Below are positions 1-5,911 of a stretch of 5,936 bases of DNA, one piece after another; the stretch's first letter is position 1, and the number at the start of each line of letters is the position of its first letter. This DNA comes from JASJBU01 sp965372385 (lineage in GTDB: Bacteria; Pseudomonadota; Gammaproteobacteria; Chromatiales; Chromatiaceae), in NCBI GenBank assembly GCA_965372385.1, contig CBDVCD010000229.1:1-5936 (forward strand), read 5' to 3'. Both the position numbers and the translations under genes were made by a program. Below the pieces are notes generated by a model that was given only the letters and a program-made list of their open reading frames with translations, ran no database searches and was not told where the DNA came from.

Positions 1-24
1 GGCTTCCTGCCTCCCGCAACACTA

Positions 25-258
25 CTCCGTCCATGGAGGGCGTGTGCGTTTGTGGCGGTGCAGGTCAAGGCACAATGACGCGGACTAAATCGCCTGGAGC
101 GATTTGAACAGCTAGAGCTGACCCGTAGGGTGGAGGGCAGGATGCCCGGAATAATAGTTATTCTATTCCAAGGAGTTGTAAAGCTTACCGCTCCATGCTC
201 ACGCCCCTCACCTACGTCCATGTAGGCGACGCAGACATGCGCCGCCACAAACGTGCAA
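25..258. repeat. Structured REP/MITE-like intergenic repeat element
   Basis: This gene-free stretch is built from palindromes. A 20-nt motif at 47-66 recurs inverted at 234-253 with 18 of 20 positions matching. Near the two ends lie hairpins with the same six-base loop GTCCAT: stem ctcc/ggag at 25-38 and stem cctac/gtagg at 211-226. Between the inverted repeats are five consecutive small hairpins: 87-105 (7-bp stem), 109-120, 121-131, 135-147 and 148-169 (two alternative pairings). No reading frame here looks coding. Repeated palindromes with conserved loops are typical of REP/BIME elements or of MITEs; which applies cannot be told without other copies. A structured RNA is an alternative. The 15-mer at 213-227 reappears in reverse complement at 2371-2385, and the motif at 42-66 reappears at 5912-5936, which supports a dispersed family. 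The structures are seen directly; the class is inferred. Confidence 0.6.
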
Positions 259-275
259 TCTACACCATAGCGTGA

Positions 276-292
276 TTCACCCAGTGGGTGAA
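276..292. promoter_or_regulatory. 17-bp perfect dyad, possible operator
   Basis: The sequence ttcaccca-g-tgggtgaa is a perfect 8-1-8 inverted repeat about 100 bases upstream of the flavoprotein gene that starts at 391. No T-run follows on either strand, so it is a poor terminator candidate. A perfect dyad of this size could bind a dimeric regulator. It lies only 18 bases beyond the structured repeat element and could also be part of it. Possible -10 hexamers occur downstream (cataat at 315-320, tagaat at 337-342), but neither has a convincing -35 partner. Confidence 0.3.
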
Positions 293-390
293 GGTGCCTA
301 GCGAACAAAACAAACATAATTTCAACTCGTTAACAGTAGAATGGAGCGGTCAACTGAGGAATCTAGGTTCAACCATTAGCAGGAGCACAC

Positions 391-1005
391 ATGAAGATCT
401 CCATCATCAGCGGCAGCCACCGGAAAAACTCGCAAAGCACCAAGGTCGCCCGCTTTATGCAACAATCGCTCGAACAGAACCGGCTGTGTGACGACACCTG
501 GTTTTTCGACCTGGCGGATAATCCGCTGCCGCTGTGGGACGAGGGGGTCTGGGAGGGAGATCCGGCCTGGCAGGAGCGTATGGGGCCGATCCATGCACAG
601 CTCAGCAAGAGTGACGGCTTCATCATCGTCTCGCCCGAGTGGCATGGTCAGGTGCCAGCGGGATTGAAGAACTTCTTCCTGCTCTGCGGCAGGGATCAGC
701 TGGGTCACAAACCGGCGCTGATCACCAGTGTCTCAGCTGGTGACGGTGGCGCCTACCCGGTGGCCGAGCTGCGTATGAGCAGCTACAAGAACAACCGGAT
801 CTGCTATATCCCGGAACAGATCATCGTACGCCATGTGGAATCGGTGCTGAACGACGACCCTGCACAGAACGATCCGGCTTCCGACAGCTATTACCGTGAT
901 CGCATCCAGTATGCCCTGGGTATCTTGAGCGAATACGCCAAGGCCCTGGGGCAGGTACGGGCCAGCGGTGTAACTGATACCGATGTCTTCAAGAATGGTA
1001 TGTAA
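391..1005 (+). CDS. NADPH-dependent FMN reductase-like flavoprotein
   Basis: The 204-residue product has the flavodoxin-like fold of the NADPH-dependent FMN reductase family (PF03358). Members bind FMN and use NAD(P)H to reduce flavin, quinones, azo compounds or metals, and are normally cytosolic. The N-terminal strand and phosphate-binding loop read MKISIISGSHRKNSQS, with GSHRKNSQS at 8-16. The second FMN-contacting motif is SPEWHGQVPAGLKNFF at 81-96, matching the family pattern SPEYNxxxPxxLKN with Trp-His in place of Tyr-Asn. A glycine-rich loop, SAGDGGAYP, lies at 115-123. The start is supported by AGGAG at 381-385, five bases before the ATG. There is no signal peptide and no truncation. 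The next gene is on the same strand about 100 bases downstream, too far to suggest translational coupling. The family is clear; the physiological substrate cannot be read from the sequence. Confidence 0.9.
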   Translation: MKISIISGSHRKNSQSTKVARFMQQSLEQNRLCDDTWFFDLADNPLPLWDEGVWEGDPAWQERMGPIHAQLSKSDGFIIVSPEWHGQVPAGLKNFFLLCGRDQLGHKPALITSVSAGDGGAYPVAELRMSSYKNNRICYIPEQIIVRHVESVLNDDPAQNDPASDSYYRDRIQYALGILSEYAKALGQVRASGVTDTDVFKNGM

Positions 1006-1025
1006 AAGGACGATCTTGGCCATCA

Positions 1026-1070
1026 ACCCTGGTTGACACACGAACCCCGGCTTCGGAGACACGCCAGGGT
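1026..1070. other. Inverted repeat between two plus-strand genes
   Basis: Just after the flavoprotein gene, accctgg (1026-1032) pairs with ccagggt (1064-1070). The second arm can instead fold locally as gccag-ggtc-ctggc (1063-1076), so two alternative structures compete. No T-run follows, so this is not a standard intrinsic terminator. It lies 35 bases or more before the chosen ATG of the thioredoxin-fold gene and would be in its leader RNA if the two genes were co-transcribed. A role in termination, attenuation or mRNA stability is only a possibility. Confidence 0.3.
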
Positions 1071-1104
1071 CCTGGCTTTGGTAAGAACCAGCACCGAATT
1101 GAAC

Positions 1105-2127
1105 ATGACCCGCTATTTCACGAGCATTTATCTGCTGTTCGCCCTACTGCTGTTATGCCACACCACGGCAGCCGAGCAGGTTATCGATGCCTTCGAGTTC
1201 GATGACTTCCCCCTGGAAGAGCCGATACAGCATCCGGACTGGTTCAAACACAGCTTCCTCGATCTGCAGGAGGACCTGGCGGAGGCGATCGGCGGCGGGA
1301 AAAAGGGCATCATCGTCTACTTTGGCCAACAGCGTTGCGCCTACTGCAGGATGCTGTTTCAGGTGAATTTCGGCCTCACGGATATCACCGCCTATACCCG
1401 GCGCAACTTCGATGTGATCGCTATCGATATCTGGGGCGTGGATGAGGTCACCGACGTCAATGGCGAGCTACTCACCGAACGTGAGTTCTCACTCCGGGAG
1501 CAGACCAACTTCACCCCCTCGTTGATCTTCTATGATGAGACAGGTAAAGAGGCACACCGCCTGCGTGGCTACTACCCCCCCTACAAGTTCCGTGCCGCCC
1601 TGGAGTACGTCGCCGACAAGCACTACCTGCGGGAGTCCTTCCCTGACTACCTGGCTCGCGGTGATTCCGGGACCGCCTTCGAACCGGGGGAGCTGAACGA
1701 GGAGGAGTTTTTCATCCCCCCACCGCATAATCTGGACCGTTCGCGCTTGCCCAGCAAACGCCCCCTGGTGGTCTTCTTCGAACAGGGCAACTGCCACGCC
1801 TGTGATGTGCTGCATGGCCAACCGCTACGGGAATCCGCGATCAACCAGTTGATCCGCCAGTTCGACAATGTGCAGCTCGATATCCGCGCGGAGACACCGG
1901 TCATCACACCCCAGGGGAAAAGGACCAGCGCCAAACAGTGGGCCCAGGAGCTGGGGCTCTTCTATACCCCCTCCCTGCTCTTCTTCGACGAACAGGGTAA
2001 AGAGATCATCCGGGTCGACTCGGTGGTGCGGTTCTATCGACTGAGAAACGTGATCAACTACATCACCAGCCGCGGCTATCTCAGCGAGCCCAACTATCAG
2101 CGTTGGCGTGTAACCAGTGGATTTTAA
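1105..2127 (+). CDS. Exported protein with two tandem thioredoxin-fold domains
   Basis: The 340-residue product begins with a signal peptide: MTR, then a hydrophobic run of about 15 residues (IYLLFALLLLC), with cleavage likely near TTAA at 20-23. Domain 1 (about 45-180) has the thioredoxin strand GIIVYFGQQ, active site CAYC at 78-81 and the cis-proline motif TPSLIFYD at 137-144. Domain 2 (about 215-328) repeats the plan with LVVFFEQGNC, active site CHAC at 230-233 and TPSLLFFDEQGKE at 288-300. An acidic, proline-containing linker joins them. The domains resemble SoxW-like / thioredoxin_2 proteins, so a periplasmic disulfide reductase or thiol-transfer role is inferred; the partner is unknown. 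Two CxxC sites could pass electrons in series. I chose the ATG at 1105 rather than the TTG at 1033 because it places the signal peptide at the N-terminus; no strong ribosome binding site precedes it. A lipoprotein is unlikely because no clear lipobox is seen. Confidence 0.85.
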   Translation: MTRYFTSIYLLFALLLLCHTTAAEQVIDAFEFDDFPLEEPIQHPDWFKHSFLDLQEDLAEAIGGGKKGIIVYFGQQRCAYCRMLFQVNFGLTDITAYTRRNFDVIAIDIWGVDEVTDVNGELLTEREFSLREQTNFTPSLIFYDETGKEAHRLRGYYPPYKFRAALEYVADKHYLRESFPDYLARGDSGTAFEPGELNEEEFFIPPPHNLDRSRLPSKRPLVVFFEQGNCHACDVLHGQPLRESAINQLIRQFDNVQLDIRAETPVITPQGKRTSAKQWAQELGLFYTPSLLFFDEQGKEIIRVDSVVRFYRLRNVINYITSRGYLSEPNYQRWRVTSGF

Positions 2128-2323
2128 ATTTCAGTGGCCGCTCAAGAAGAGATTTTCACCACTAACGGCATCGAAGAGCTGCAGATGCTCAGAAGCCAGG
2201 TAGAGGCGAATCCTGTCGCCTTACCTCAGGCCGGCGGTACGGTGCGTGCGTCATGGGTCGAGGTGAGCGAGATCGCGAAGAGAAAGTCGGTCCAGATCAC
2301 ATCCATGCCAATGATATCGATAT
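2128..2323. other. Convergent intergenic region, no assignable gene
   Basis: This stretch follows the thioredoxin-fold gene. A plus-strand frame opens with GTG at 2134 and encodes a plausible-looking start (AAQEEIFTTNGIEELQ). It has no ribosome binding site, matches no family I recognise, and then runs through the palindromic repeat at 2324-2415 and antisense through the DUF4124-like gene. I therefore do not call it. A decayed gene remnant is possible. No T-rich intrinsic terminator for the upstream gene is visible. Confidence 0.4.
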
Positions 2324-2415
2324 CTGCACCAGGCCGGAAAGACCGTTTACGGCATGGATGCCGTAACCGAGCCTACATGGACGTATTCACGGCGTGTCTT
2401 TCAGGCCTGGTGCAG
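2324..2415. repeat. REP-like palindromic element with 20-bp inverted ends
   Basis: The arms 2324-2343 and 2396-2415 are reverse complements at 19 of 20 positions, the only mismatch being 2336 against 2403. The 52-base interior has a hairpin, tacggcat-gg-atgccgta (2348-2365), and the 15-mer gcctacatggacgta (2371-2385). That 15-mer is the exact reverse complement of 213-227 in the repeat element near the window start. Both elements also carry ggcgtgt downstream of a catgga core (39-45 and 2391-2397). The element sits between two convergent genes, a usual place for REP/BIME sequences. It has no coding content and no target-site duplication that I can see. A large cruciform or mRNA 3'-end stabiliser for either convergent transcript is possible. 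Confidence 0.65.
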
Positions 2416-2433
2416 GTATCAGGGTTCAAACGT

Positions 2434-2447
2434 AGCGGTCAACCGCT
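2434..2447 (-). terminator. Small hairpin at the end of the DUF4124-like gene
   Basis: The stem agcgg/ccgct (2434-2438 with 2443-2447) with loop tcaa overlaps the minus-strand stop codon at 2447-2449. Read on the minus strand it is followed by acgtttg rather than a proper T-run, so it is a weak terminator candidate at best. Confidence 0.25.
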
Positions 2448-2887
2448 CATGGACAAAACAGCCGCAGGTACTCCTCATATTCATCCTGTTTCCGGTGCAG
2501 ACGCTGGTACTGAGAGGCCTTGTAACCGCCACGCAGGGTCTGCTCCACCTTCTCCAGTTTCTTCTCCGTTTTCCAGCAGCGCTCCTCATCCACCCTCTTC
2601 TTCGCGGGATGGGTCGAGCTGTTTTTCCTGGGTTTTACCGGCTCTTTTACCAACCTCATCGCAGGTTTCGAGGGGGTCATGCCACTGCTCTGTTCGATGA
2701 CCTGGGTCTTCTCCTGCTCGCCCGCCTGGCAGGGTGTCTGGCGAAATTCCACGTTGCCGTTGAGGGTGCATCGATAGAGCTCAAGGGCCCGGATTGGGGA
2801 GGGGATGCCGCAGGTTGCCAGCAGACCCAGGGCACACAGCGAAACAGAGCAGCATTGGCGGATCGAAGGGATAAAAGTGTGAGCCAT
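2447..2887 (-). CDS. Small exported DUF4124-like protein
   Basis: The 146-residue product starts MAHTFIPSIRQCC, followed by a hydrophobic stretch (SVSLCALGLLATCGI) typical of a signal peptide, with cleavage likely near residue 34. Immediately after comes LELYRCTLNGNVEFRQTPC at 35-53, which matches the DUF4124 pattern YxCxxxxGxxxyxxxPC. The two cysteines at 40 and 53 probably form a disulfide. The rest is a basic, proline-rich linker (about 70-100) and a charged, probably coiled helical tail (100-146) with two more cysteines (104 and 145). DUF4124 proteins are common in proteobacterial envelopes, but their function is not established. I chose the ATG at 2887 because the longer frame begins at a TTG and would bury the signal peptide. 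It is divergent from the GGDEF gene across 113 bases and convergent with the thioredoxin-fold gene. Confidence 0.75.
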   Translation of the reverse strand: MAHTFIPSIRQCCSVSLCALGLLATCGIPSPIRALELYRCTLNGNVEFRQTPCQAGEQEKTQVIEQSSGMTPSKPAMRLVKEPVKPRKNSSTHPAKKRVDEERCWKTEKKLEKVEQTLRGGYKASQYQRLHRKQDEYEEYLRLFCP

Positions 2888-2952
2888 GGGCCAACCCGTA
2901 AGAAGTGTCTCTCGAGTATAGGCAAACGGCACTGGCCTGCTCAAGAATCTTC

Positions 2953-2969
2953 ATCCTTCGCCGAAGGAT
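2953..2969. promoter_or_regulatory. Hairpin/dyad in a divergent promoter region
   Basis: The sequence atccttc-gcc-gaaggat is a perfect 7-bp inverted repeat with a 3-base spacer. It lies in the 113-base gap between the divergent DUF4124-like gene (start 2887) and GGDEF gene (start 3001), about 30 bases upstream of the GGDEF start codon. It could be an operator or a leader hairpin. I could not identify convincing -35/-10 pairs for either gene. Confidence 0.3.
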
Positions 2970-3000
2970 CTGGGTGCTAACTCTAAGCAATAAAAGACCT

Positions 3001-4119
3001 ATGGACCTGGAACAAGAGAACCGAATATTACGTCAGCGGCTGCTCGAGCTGAACCGAAAAGCTCAGACGAACGAGGCGACCCTGAAGCGCTTTCATGCCC
3101 GTGAGCTTGAGCTGCTTACCGCCGACTCACTTCCCGAACTGCTGAACAGCCTCACCGACGGCATGCAGTCCTCTTTCCAGATCCAGAATATCCGGTTGGT
3201 ATTGAAGGACACTGAACATGAGATCCGTCAGCTGCTCTATAACACGGGCATCCCGGAAGATGCCTTTCCCACCATCGAATTCGTCGATGAACTCGAGACC
3301 TACAGCGATCACTACAGCCATTTGAGCCGCCCATGGCTCGGTCCCTTCCTGAGCCCGGAGCACGACAATCTGTTCAGTGACACCCGGGGGCTGCGCAGTA
3401 TCGCAATCCTACCGATCCATTGCCACAGTCAGCTGGTAGGCAGCCTGAATCTGGGCAGCGGCAACAGTGACCGCTTTACCCGTCATTACGCCAGTGATTT
3501 TCTCGGACGTCTGGCCACGGTTGGAGGGGTCTGCCTGGAAAATGCCATCAACCGGGAGAGGCTGGTCATCAGCGGTCTCACCGACCCATTAACCCAGCTG
3601 CATAACCGGCGTTATCTCGATCGGCGTCTGCACGAAGAGCTGGCACGCTCCAACCGCTACCAACAACCCTTGAGCTGTCTGTTCGTAGACGCGGACCATT
3701 TCAAGCAGATCAACGACAACCATGGACATCAGGCGGGCGATACCATCCTCCGGGAGCTGGCCTGCCGCCTGCGTTCGCAGTTGCGTGCCAATGACGTGGC
3801 GACCCGCTATGGCGGCGAGGAGTTTGCCTTGCTGCTGCCGCAGACCTCTCTCGCGGAGGCCATGCTGCTGGCGGAGCGCATCCGGCTGGAGGTCGCCTCC
3901 AATCCCTTCACACTGAATGACGGCACCATCCTTCGGCTCACGGTATCGATTGGGGTGAGTGATACCCTGCCCATGCCCGGTACCCCCCCCCATAAGGAGT
4001 TGGGGGAATACCTGCTCGACAGTGCCGATCAGGCGCTTTACCTGGCAAAGGCCAATGGTCGCAATCGCATTGAGCACCTGCCGGACCCGGAAGCCAAGCA
4101 GGTGCCGCTACAGCTCTGA
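3001..4119 (+). CDS. DUF484/GAF-like sensor with GGDEF diguanylate cyclase domain
   Basis: The 372-residue cytosolic protein is predicted to make c-di-GMP from two GTP. It opens with a heptad-like charged helix (about 1-40: DLEQENRILRQRLLELNRK), probably a dimerising coil. A DUF484/GAF-like sensory domain follows (about 41-185), with LRSIAILPI at 131-139 and LVGSLNLGSGNSDRF at 145-159, the part most like DUF484. The GGDEF domain spans about 190-358: DPLTQLHNRRYL (195-206), FVDADHFKQIND (228-239), the active-site signature GGEEF (271-275) and SIGVS (316-320). The inhibitory I-site RAND (262-265) lies five residues before the signature, the canonical RxxD spacing, so product feedback is expected. 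There are no membrane segments and no EAL domain. I chose the ATG at 3001 over an upstream GTG at 2905 because the added residues match neither domain; the ribosome binding site is weak. The ligand of the sensor domain is unknown. Confidence 0.93.
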   Translation: MDLEQENRILRQRLLELNRKAQTNEATLKRFHARELELLTADSLPELLNSLTDGMQSSFQIQNIRLVLKDTEHEIRQLLYNTGIPEDAFPTIEFVDELETYSDHYSHLSRPWLGPFLSPEHDNLFSDTRGLRSIAILPIHCHSQLVGSLNLGSGNSDRFTRHYASDFLGRLATVGGVCLENAINRERLVISGLTDPLTQLHNRRYLDRRLHEELARSNRYQQPLSCLFVDADHFKQINDNHGHQAGDTILRELACRLRSQLRANDVATRYGGEEFALLLPQTSLAEAMLLAERIRLEVASNPFTLNDGTILRLTVSIGVSDTLPMPGTPPHKELGEYLLDSADQALYLAKANGRNRIEHLPDPEAKQVPLQL

Positions 4120-4147
4120 TCAAACCCCGAGCAACGGGATTGATCAG
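4116..4147 (+). terminator. Inverted repeat overlapping the GGDEF stop codon
   Basis: ctgatcaa (4116-4123) pairs with ttgatcag (4140-4147), and after an A-A mismatch ccc (4125-4127) pairs with ggg (4136-4138). The stem includes the TGA stop. No T-run follows directly; a run of seven T occurs only at 4190-4196. It may act as a weak terminator or 3'-end stabiliser. The next gene converges from the other strand. Confidence 0.35.
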
Positions 4148-4210
4148 GTACTAAGATCGCCTGAATAGGGGCGTGAGATAGGACAATTCTTTTTTTCCGG
4201 GGCCCCAAAG

Positions 4211-4456
4211 CTACTCACCCAGGTTGTTATGACTACCGTCACAGTAGGGTGGTGTTTTGGTCTGCTTACACCGGCAGAGCCAGGCCTCAGCGGTTTTTTC
4301 CGCCTTGAAGCCCAGTGGCTCGATCTCCGTACCCTGATGGGAACCATCACAAAAGGGCTGATTGGCGGAACGCCCACAGGCACACCACCAATACTCGTTG
4401 CCCTCGTTCAACTTGACCGCAATCGGCTGGTTCGCGGCAATCTTCACCTTCTCCAT
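4211..4456 (-). CDS. Double-CDGSH iron-sulfur protein
   Basis: The 81-residue protein contains two complete CDGSH motifs (zf-CDGSH, mitoNEET/CISD family). The first is CACGRSANQPFCDGSH, with ligands C25, C27, C36 and H40. The second is CRCKQTKTPPYCDGSH, with C61, C63, C72 and H76. Each is expected to hold one [2Fe-2S] cluster through three cysteines and one histidine, so the monomer could carry two clusters, as in CISD3-like proteins. It lacks a transmembrane anchor and a signal peptide, so it is probably cytosolic. Electron transfer or cluster/redox sensing is the usual suggestion for the family, but the bacterial role is poorly defined. The start at 4456 is supported by AGGAG at 4463-4467 (minus strand), six bases before the ATG; the longer frame lacks this. 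It is divergent from bioA and convergent with the GGDEF gene. Confidence 0.93.
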   Translation of the reverse strand: MEKVKIAANQPIAVKLNEGNEYWWCACGRSANQPFCDGSHQGTEIEPLGFKAEKTAEAWLCRCKQTKTPPYCDGSHNNLGE

Positions 4457-4497
4457 TTCATTCTCCTGTATGCAAATCAGAAACCACCTAGCGGACA

Positions 4498-4503
4498 ACT
4501 ATA
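4498..4503 (-). promoter_or_regulatory. Possible -10 box for the CDGSH gene
   Basis: Read on the minus strand this hexamer is TATAGT, five of six matches to the sigma-70 -10 consensus, 41 bases before the CDGSH start codon. The best -35 at a 17-base spacing is ctgcaa, only three of six, so this is a weak proposal. Confidence 0.3.
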
Positions 4504-4573
4504 CCCGGGAATAAACGCCTTTGCAGAACGGTATCTGCTACCCTCAGGGCTCTACTCCTGGAGCAGACGAGCC

Positions 4574-5875
4574 ATGCCCAAGCAAAAGGCGGAAATCAAC
4601 AGTCATTGGATCAGCTACGATCGGCAACATGTCTGGCACCCCTATAGCGCGATCGGGGCCGATCTGCCGGTCTATCCGATCCTGTCCGCCAAGGGGGTGC
4701 GTCTGAAGCTGGCGGACGGCAGGGAGCTGATTGACGGCATGTCTTCCTGGTGGTGCGCCATCCATGGCTACAACCACCCGGAGATGAACCGGGCGGTGGA
4801 GGAGCAACTCCACGCCATGGCCCATGTGATGTTCGGCGGACTCACCCACCAACCGGCCGTGGAGCTTGCCGAGCAGCTGGTCCAGCTGACACCGGAACCC
4901 CTGCAGGCGGTATTCTTCGCCGACTCAGGCTCGGTCTCGGTGGAGGTTGCCATGAAACTGGCGATTCAGTACTGGCACGCCAAGGGGGAGCCGGCCAGAC
5001 AACGATTTCTCACCATCCGCCGGGGTTATCACGGTGACACCTTCGGCGCCATGTCGGTGTGCGATCCGGTAACCGGCATGCACAGCCTCTTCTCGGCTAT
5101 GCTGACTCAGCAGTACTTCGTGGATTCGCCCGCCTGCCGTTTTGGCGAACCCTGCGGCGATGCGGATATCGCACCCCTTGAACGGCAACTGGCCGCAAAC
5201 CAGGCAACCATCGCCGCCATCATCCTGGAGCCCATCGTTCAGGGTGCCGGTGGCATGCGCTTCTACTCGGCGGAATACCTGCGCCGGGTCAGAGAGCTGT
5301 GCGACCAGTATGGAGTACTGCTGATCCTGGACGAGATCGCCACCGGTTTTGGACGCACGGGTCGACTGTTCGCCTGCGAACATGCTTCAATCGCACCCGA
5401 CATCATGTGCCTGGGCAAGGCCCTCACCGGAGGCTATCTGACCCTGGCCGCCACCCTGACCACCCGGGAGATAAGCCGCATCATCCGTCAGGGCGATCCC
5501 GGGCTGTTCATGCACGGCCCCACCTTCATGGCGAATCCCCTCGCCTGCGCCGCCGGCCTGGCCAGTCTGAAACTGCTCCTGGCGTCCCCCTGGCAGGCAC
5601 GCGTCAGGGAGATTGAGCAGGGCCTACATGATGGCCTGGCAGCCTGCCGGGGACTGGCGCATGTGGCGGATGTGCGGGTGCTGGGCGCGATCGGGGTGGT
5701 GGAACTGAAGCAACCCCTGGTGATGCAACGGATTCAGCCCATGTTCGTCGAGCGGGGCGTCTGGGTGCGCCCCTTCGGTCGTCTGGTCTATCTGATGCCC
5801 GCCTACATCATCGAGCCTGAGGATCTGCGCAGACTGACCGGCGCGGTTACCGATGTGGTGGCGACCTTGGCTTGA
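4574..5875 (+). CDS. bioA: Adenosylmethionine-8-amino-7-oxononanoate aminotransferase (BioA)
   Basis: The 433-residue enzyme transfers the amino group of S-adenosylmethionine to 8-amino-7-oxononanoate (KAPA), giving 7,8-diaminononanoate, the antepenultimate step of biotin synthesis. It is a fold-type I, class III PLP aminotransferase of the cytosol. Diagnostic motifs are HVWHPYSA (19-26), DGMSSWWCAIHGYNHP (54-69), the PLP-stacking tyrosine in GYHGDTFGAM (Y152), ILDEIATGFGRTG with the pyridine-binding aspartate D253, the Schiff-base lysine K282 in LGKALTGG, and VWVRPFGRLVYLMP with substrate arginine R399. These correspond to E. coli BioA Y144, D245, K274 and R391 with a constant offset of eight. 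Length and ends look complete. The ATG at 4574 follows GGAG (4560-4563) at ten bases; a longer in-frame extension to 4229 runs antisense through the CDGSH gene and is rejected. No other biotin gene is visible in the window, and I see no BirA-type operator in the 117-base upstream gap. Confidence 0.97.
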   Translation: MPKQKAEINSHWISYDRQHVWHPYSAIGADLPVYPILSAKGVRLKLADGRELIDGMSSWWCAIHGYNHPEMNRAVEEQLHAMAHVMFGGLTHQPAVELAEQLVQLTPEPLQAVFFADSGSVSVEVAMKLAIQYWHAKGEPARQRFLTIRRGYHGDTFGAMSVCDPVTGMHSLFSAMLTQQYFVDSPACRFGEPCGDADIAPLERQLAANQATIAAIILEPIVQGAGGMRFYSAEYLRRVRELCDQYGVLLILDEIATGFGRTGRLFACEHASIAPDIMCLGKALTGGYLTLAATLTTREISRIIRQGDPGLFMHGPTFMANPLACAAGLASLKLLLASPWQARVREIEQGLHDGLAACRGLAHVADVRVLGAIGVVELKQPLVMQRIQPMFVERGVWVRPFGRLVYLMPAYIIEPEDLRRLTGAVTDVVATLA

Positions 5876-5911
5876 ACCTTTATCCTAGAATCTGCAGTTG
5901 GACGGGGTAGA

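Noticed and set aside
345..354. Shared decamer agcggtcaac at 345-354 and 2434-2443
   Set aside because: Ten bases with no similar flanks; the second copy is part of a coding end and small hairpin. It is probably chance.
1033..1104. TTG start for the thioredoxin-fold gene
   Set aside because: It would put 24 charged residues before a clear signal peptide and overlaps an inverted repeat.
2134..2700. Plus-strand open frame of 188 codons
   Set aside because: It has no ribosome binding site, crosses a palindromic repeat, and runs antisense through the DUF4124-like gene; the later residues are low-complexity Ser/Pro typical of a shadow frame.
3589..4077. Minus-strand open frame of 162 codons within the GGDEF gene
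   Set aside because: It is an antisense shadow of a strongly conserved coding region.
4190..4196. Run of seven T as an intrinsic terminator of the GGDEF gene
   Set aside because: No good stem lies directly upstream; only a 4-bp pairing (4158-4161 with 4170-4173) is nearby, and the stronger inverted repeat ends at 4147.
4229..4573. N-terminal extension of the BioA frame by 115 codons
   Set aside because: It lies antisense to the well-supported CDGSH gene and matches nothing in BioA; the family's N-terminus begins just after the ATG at 4574.
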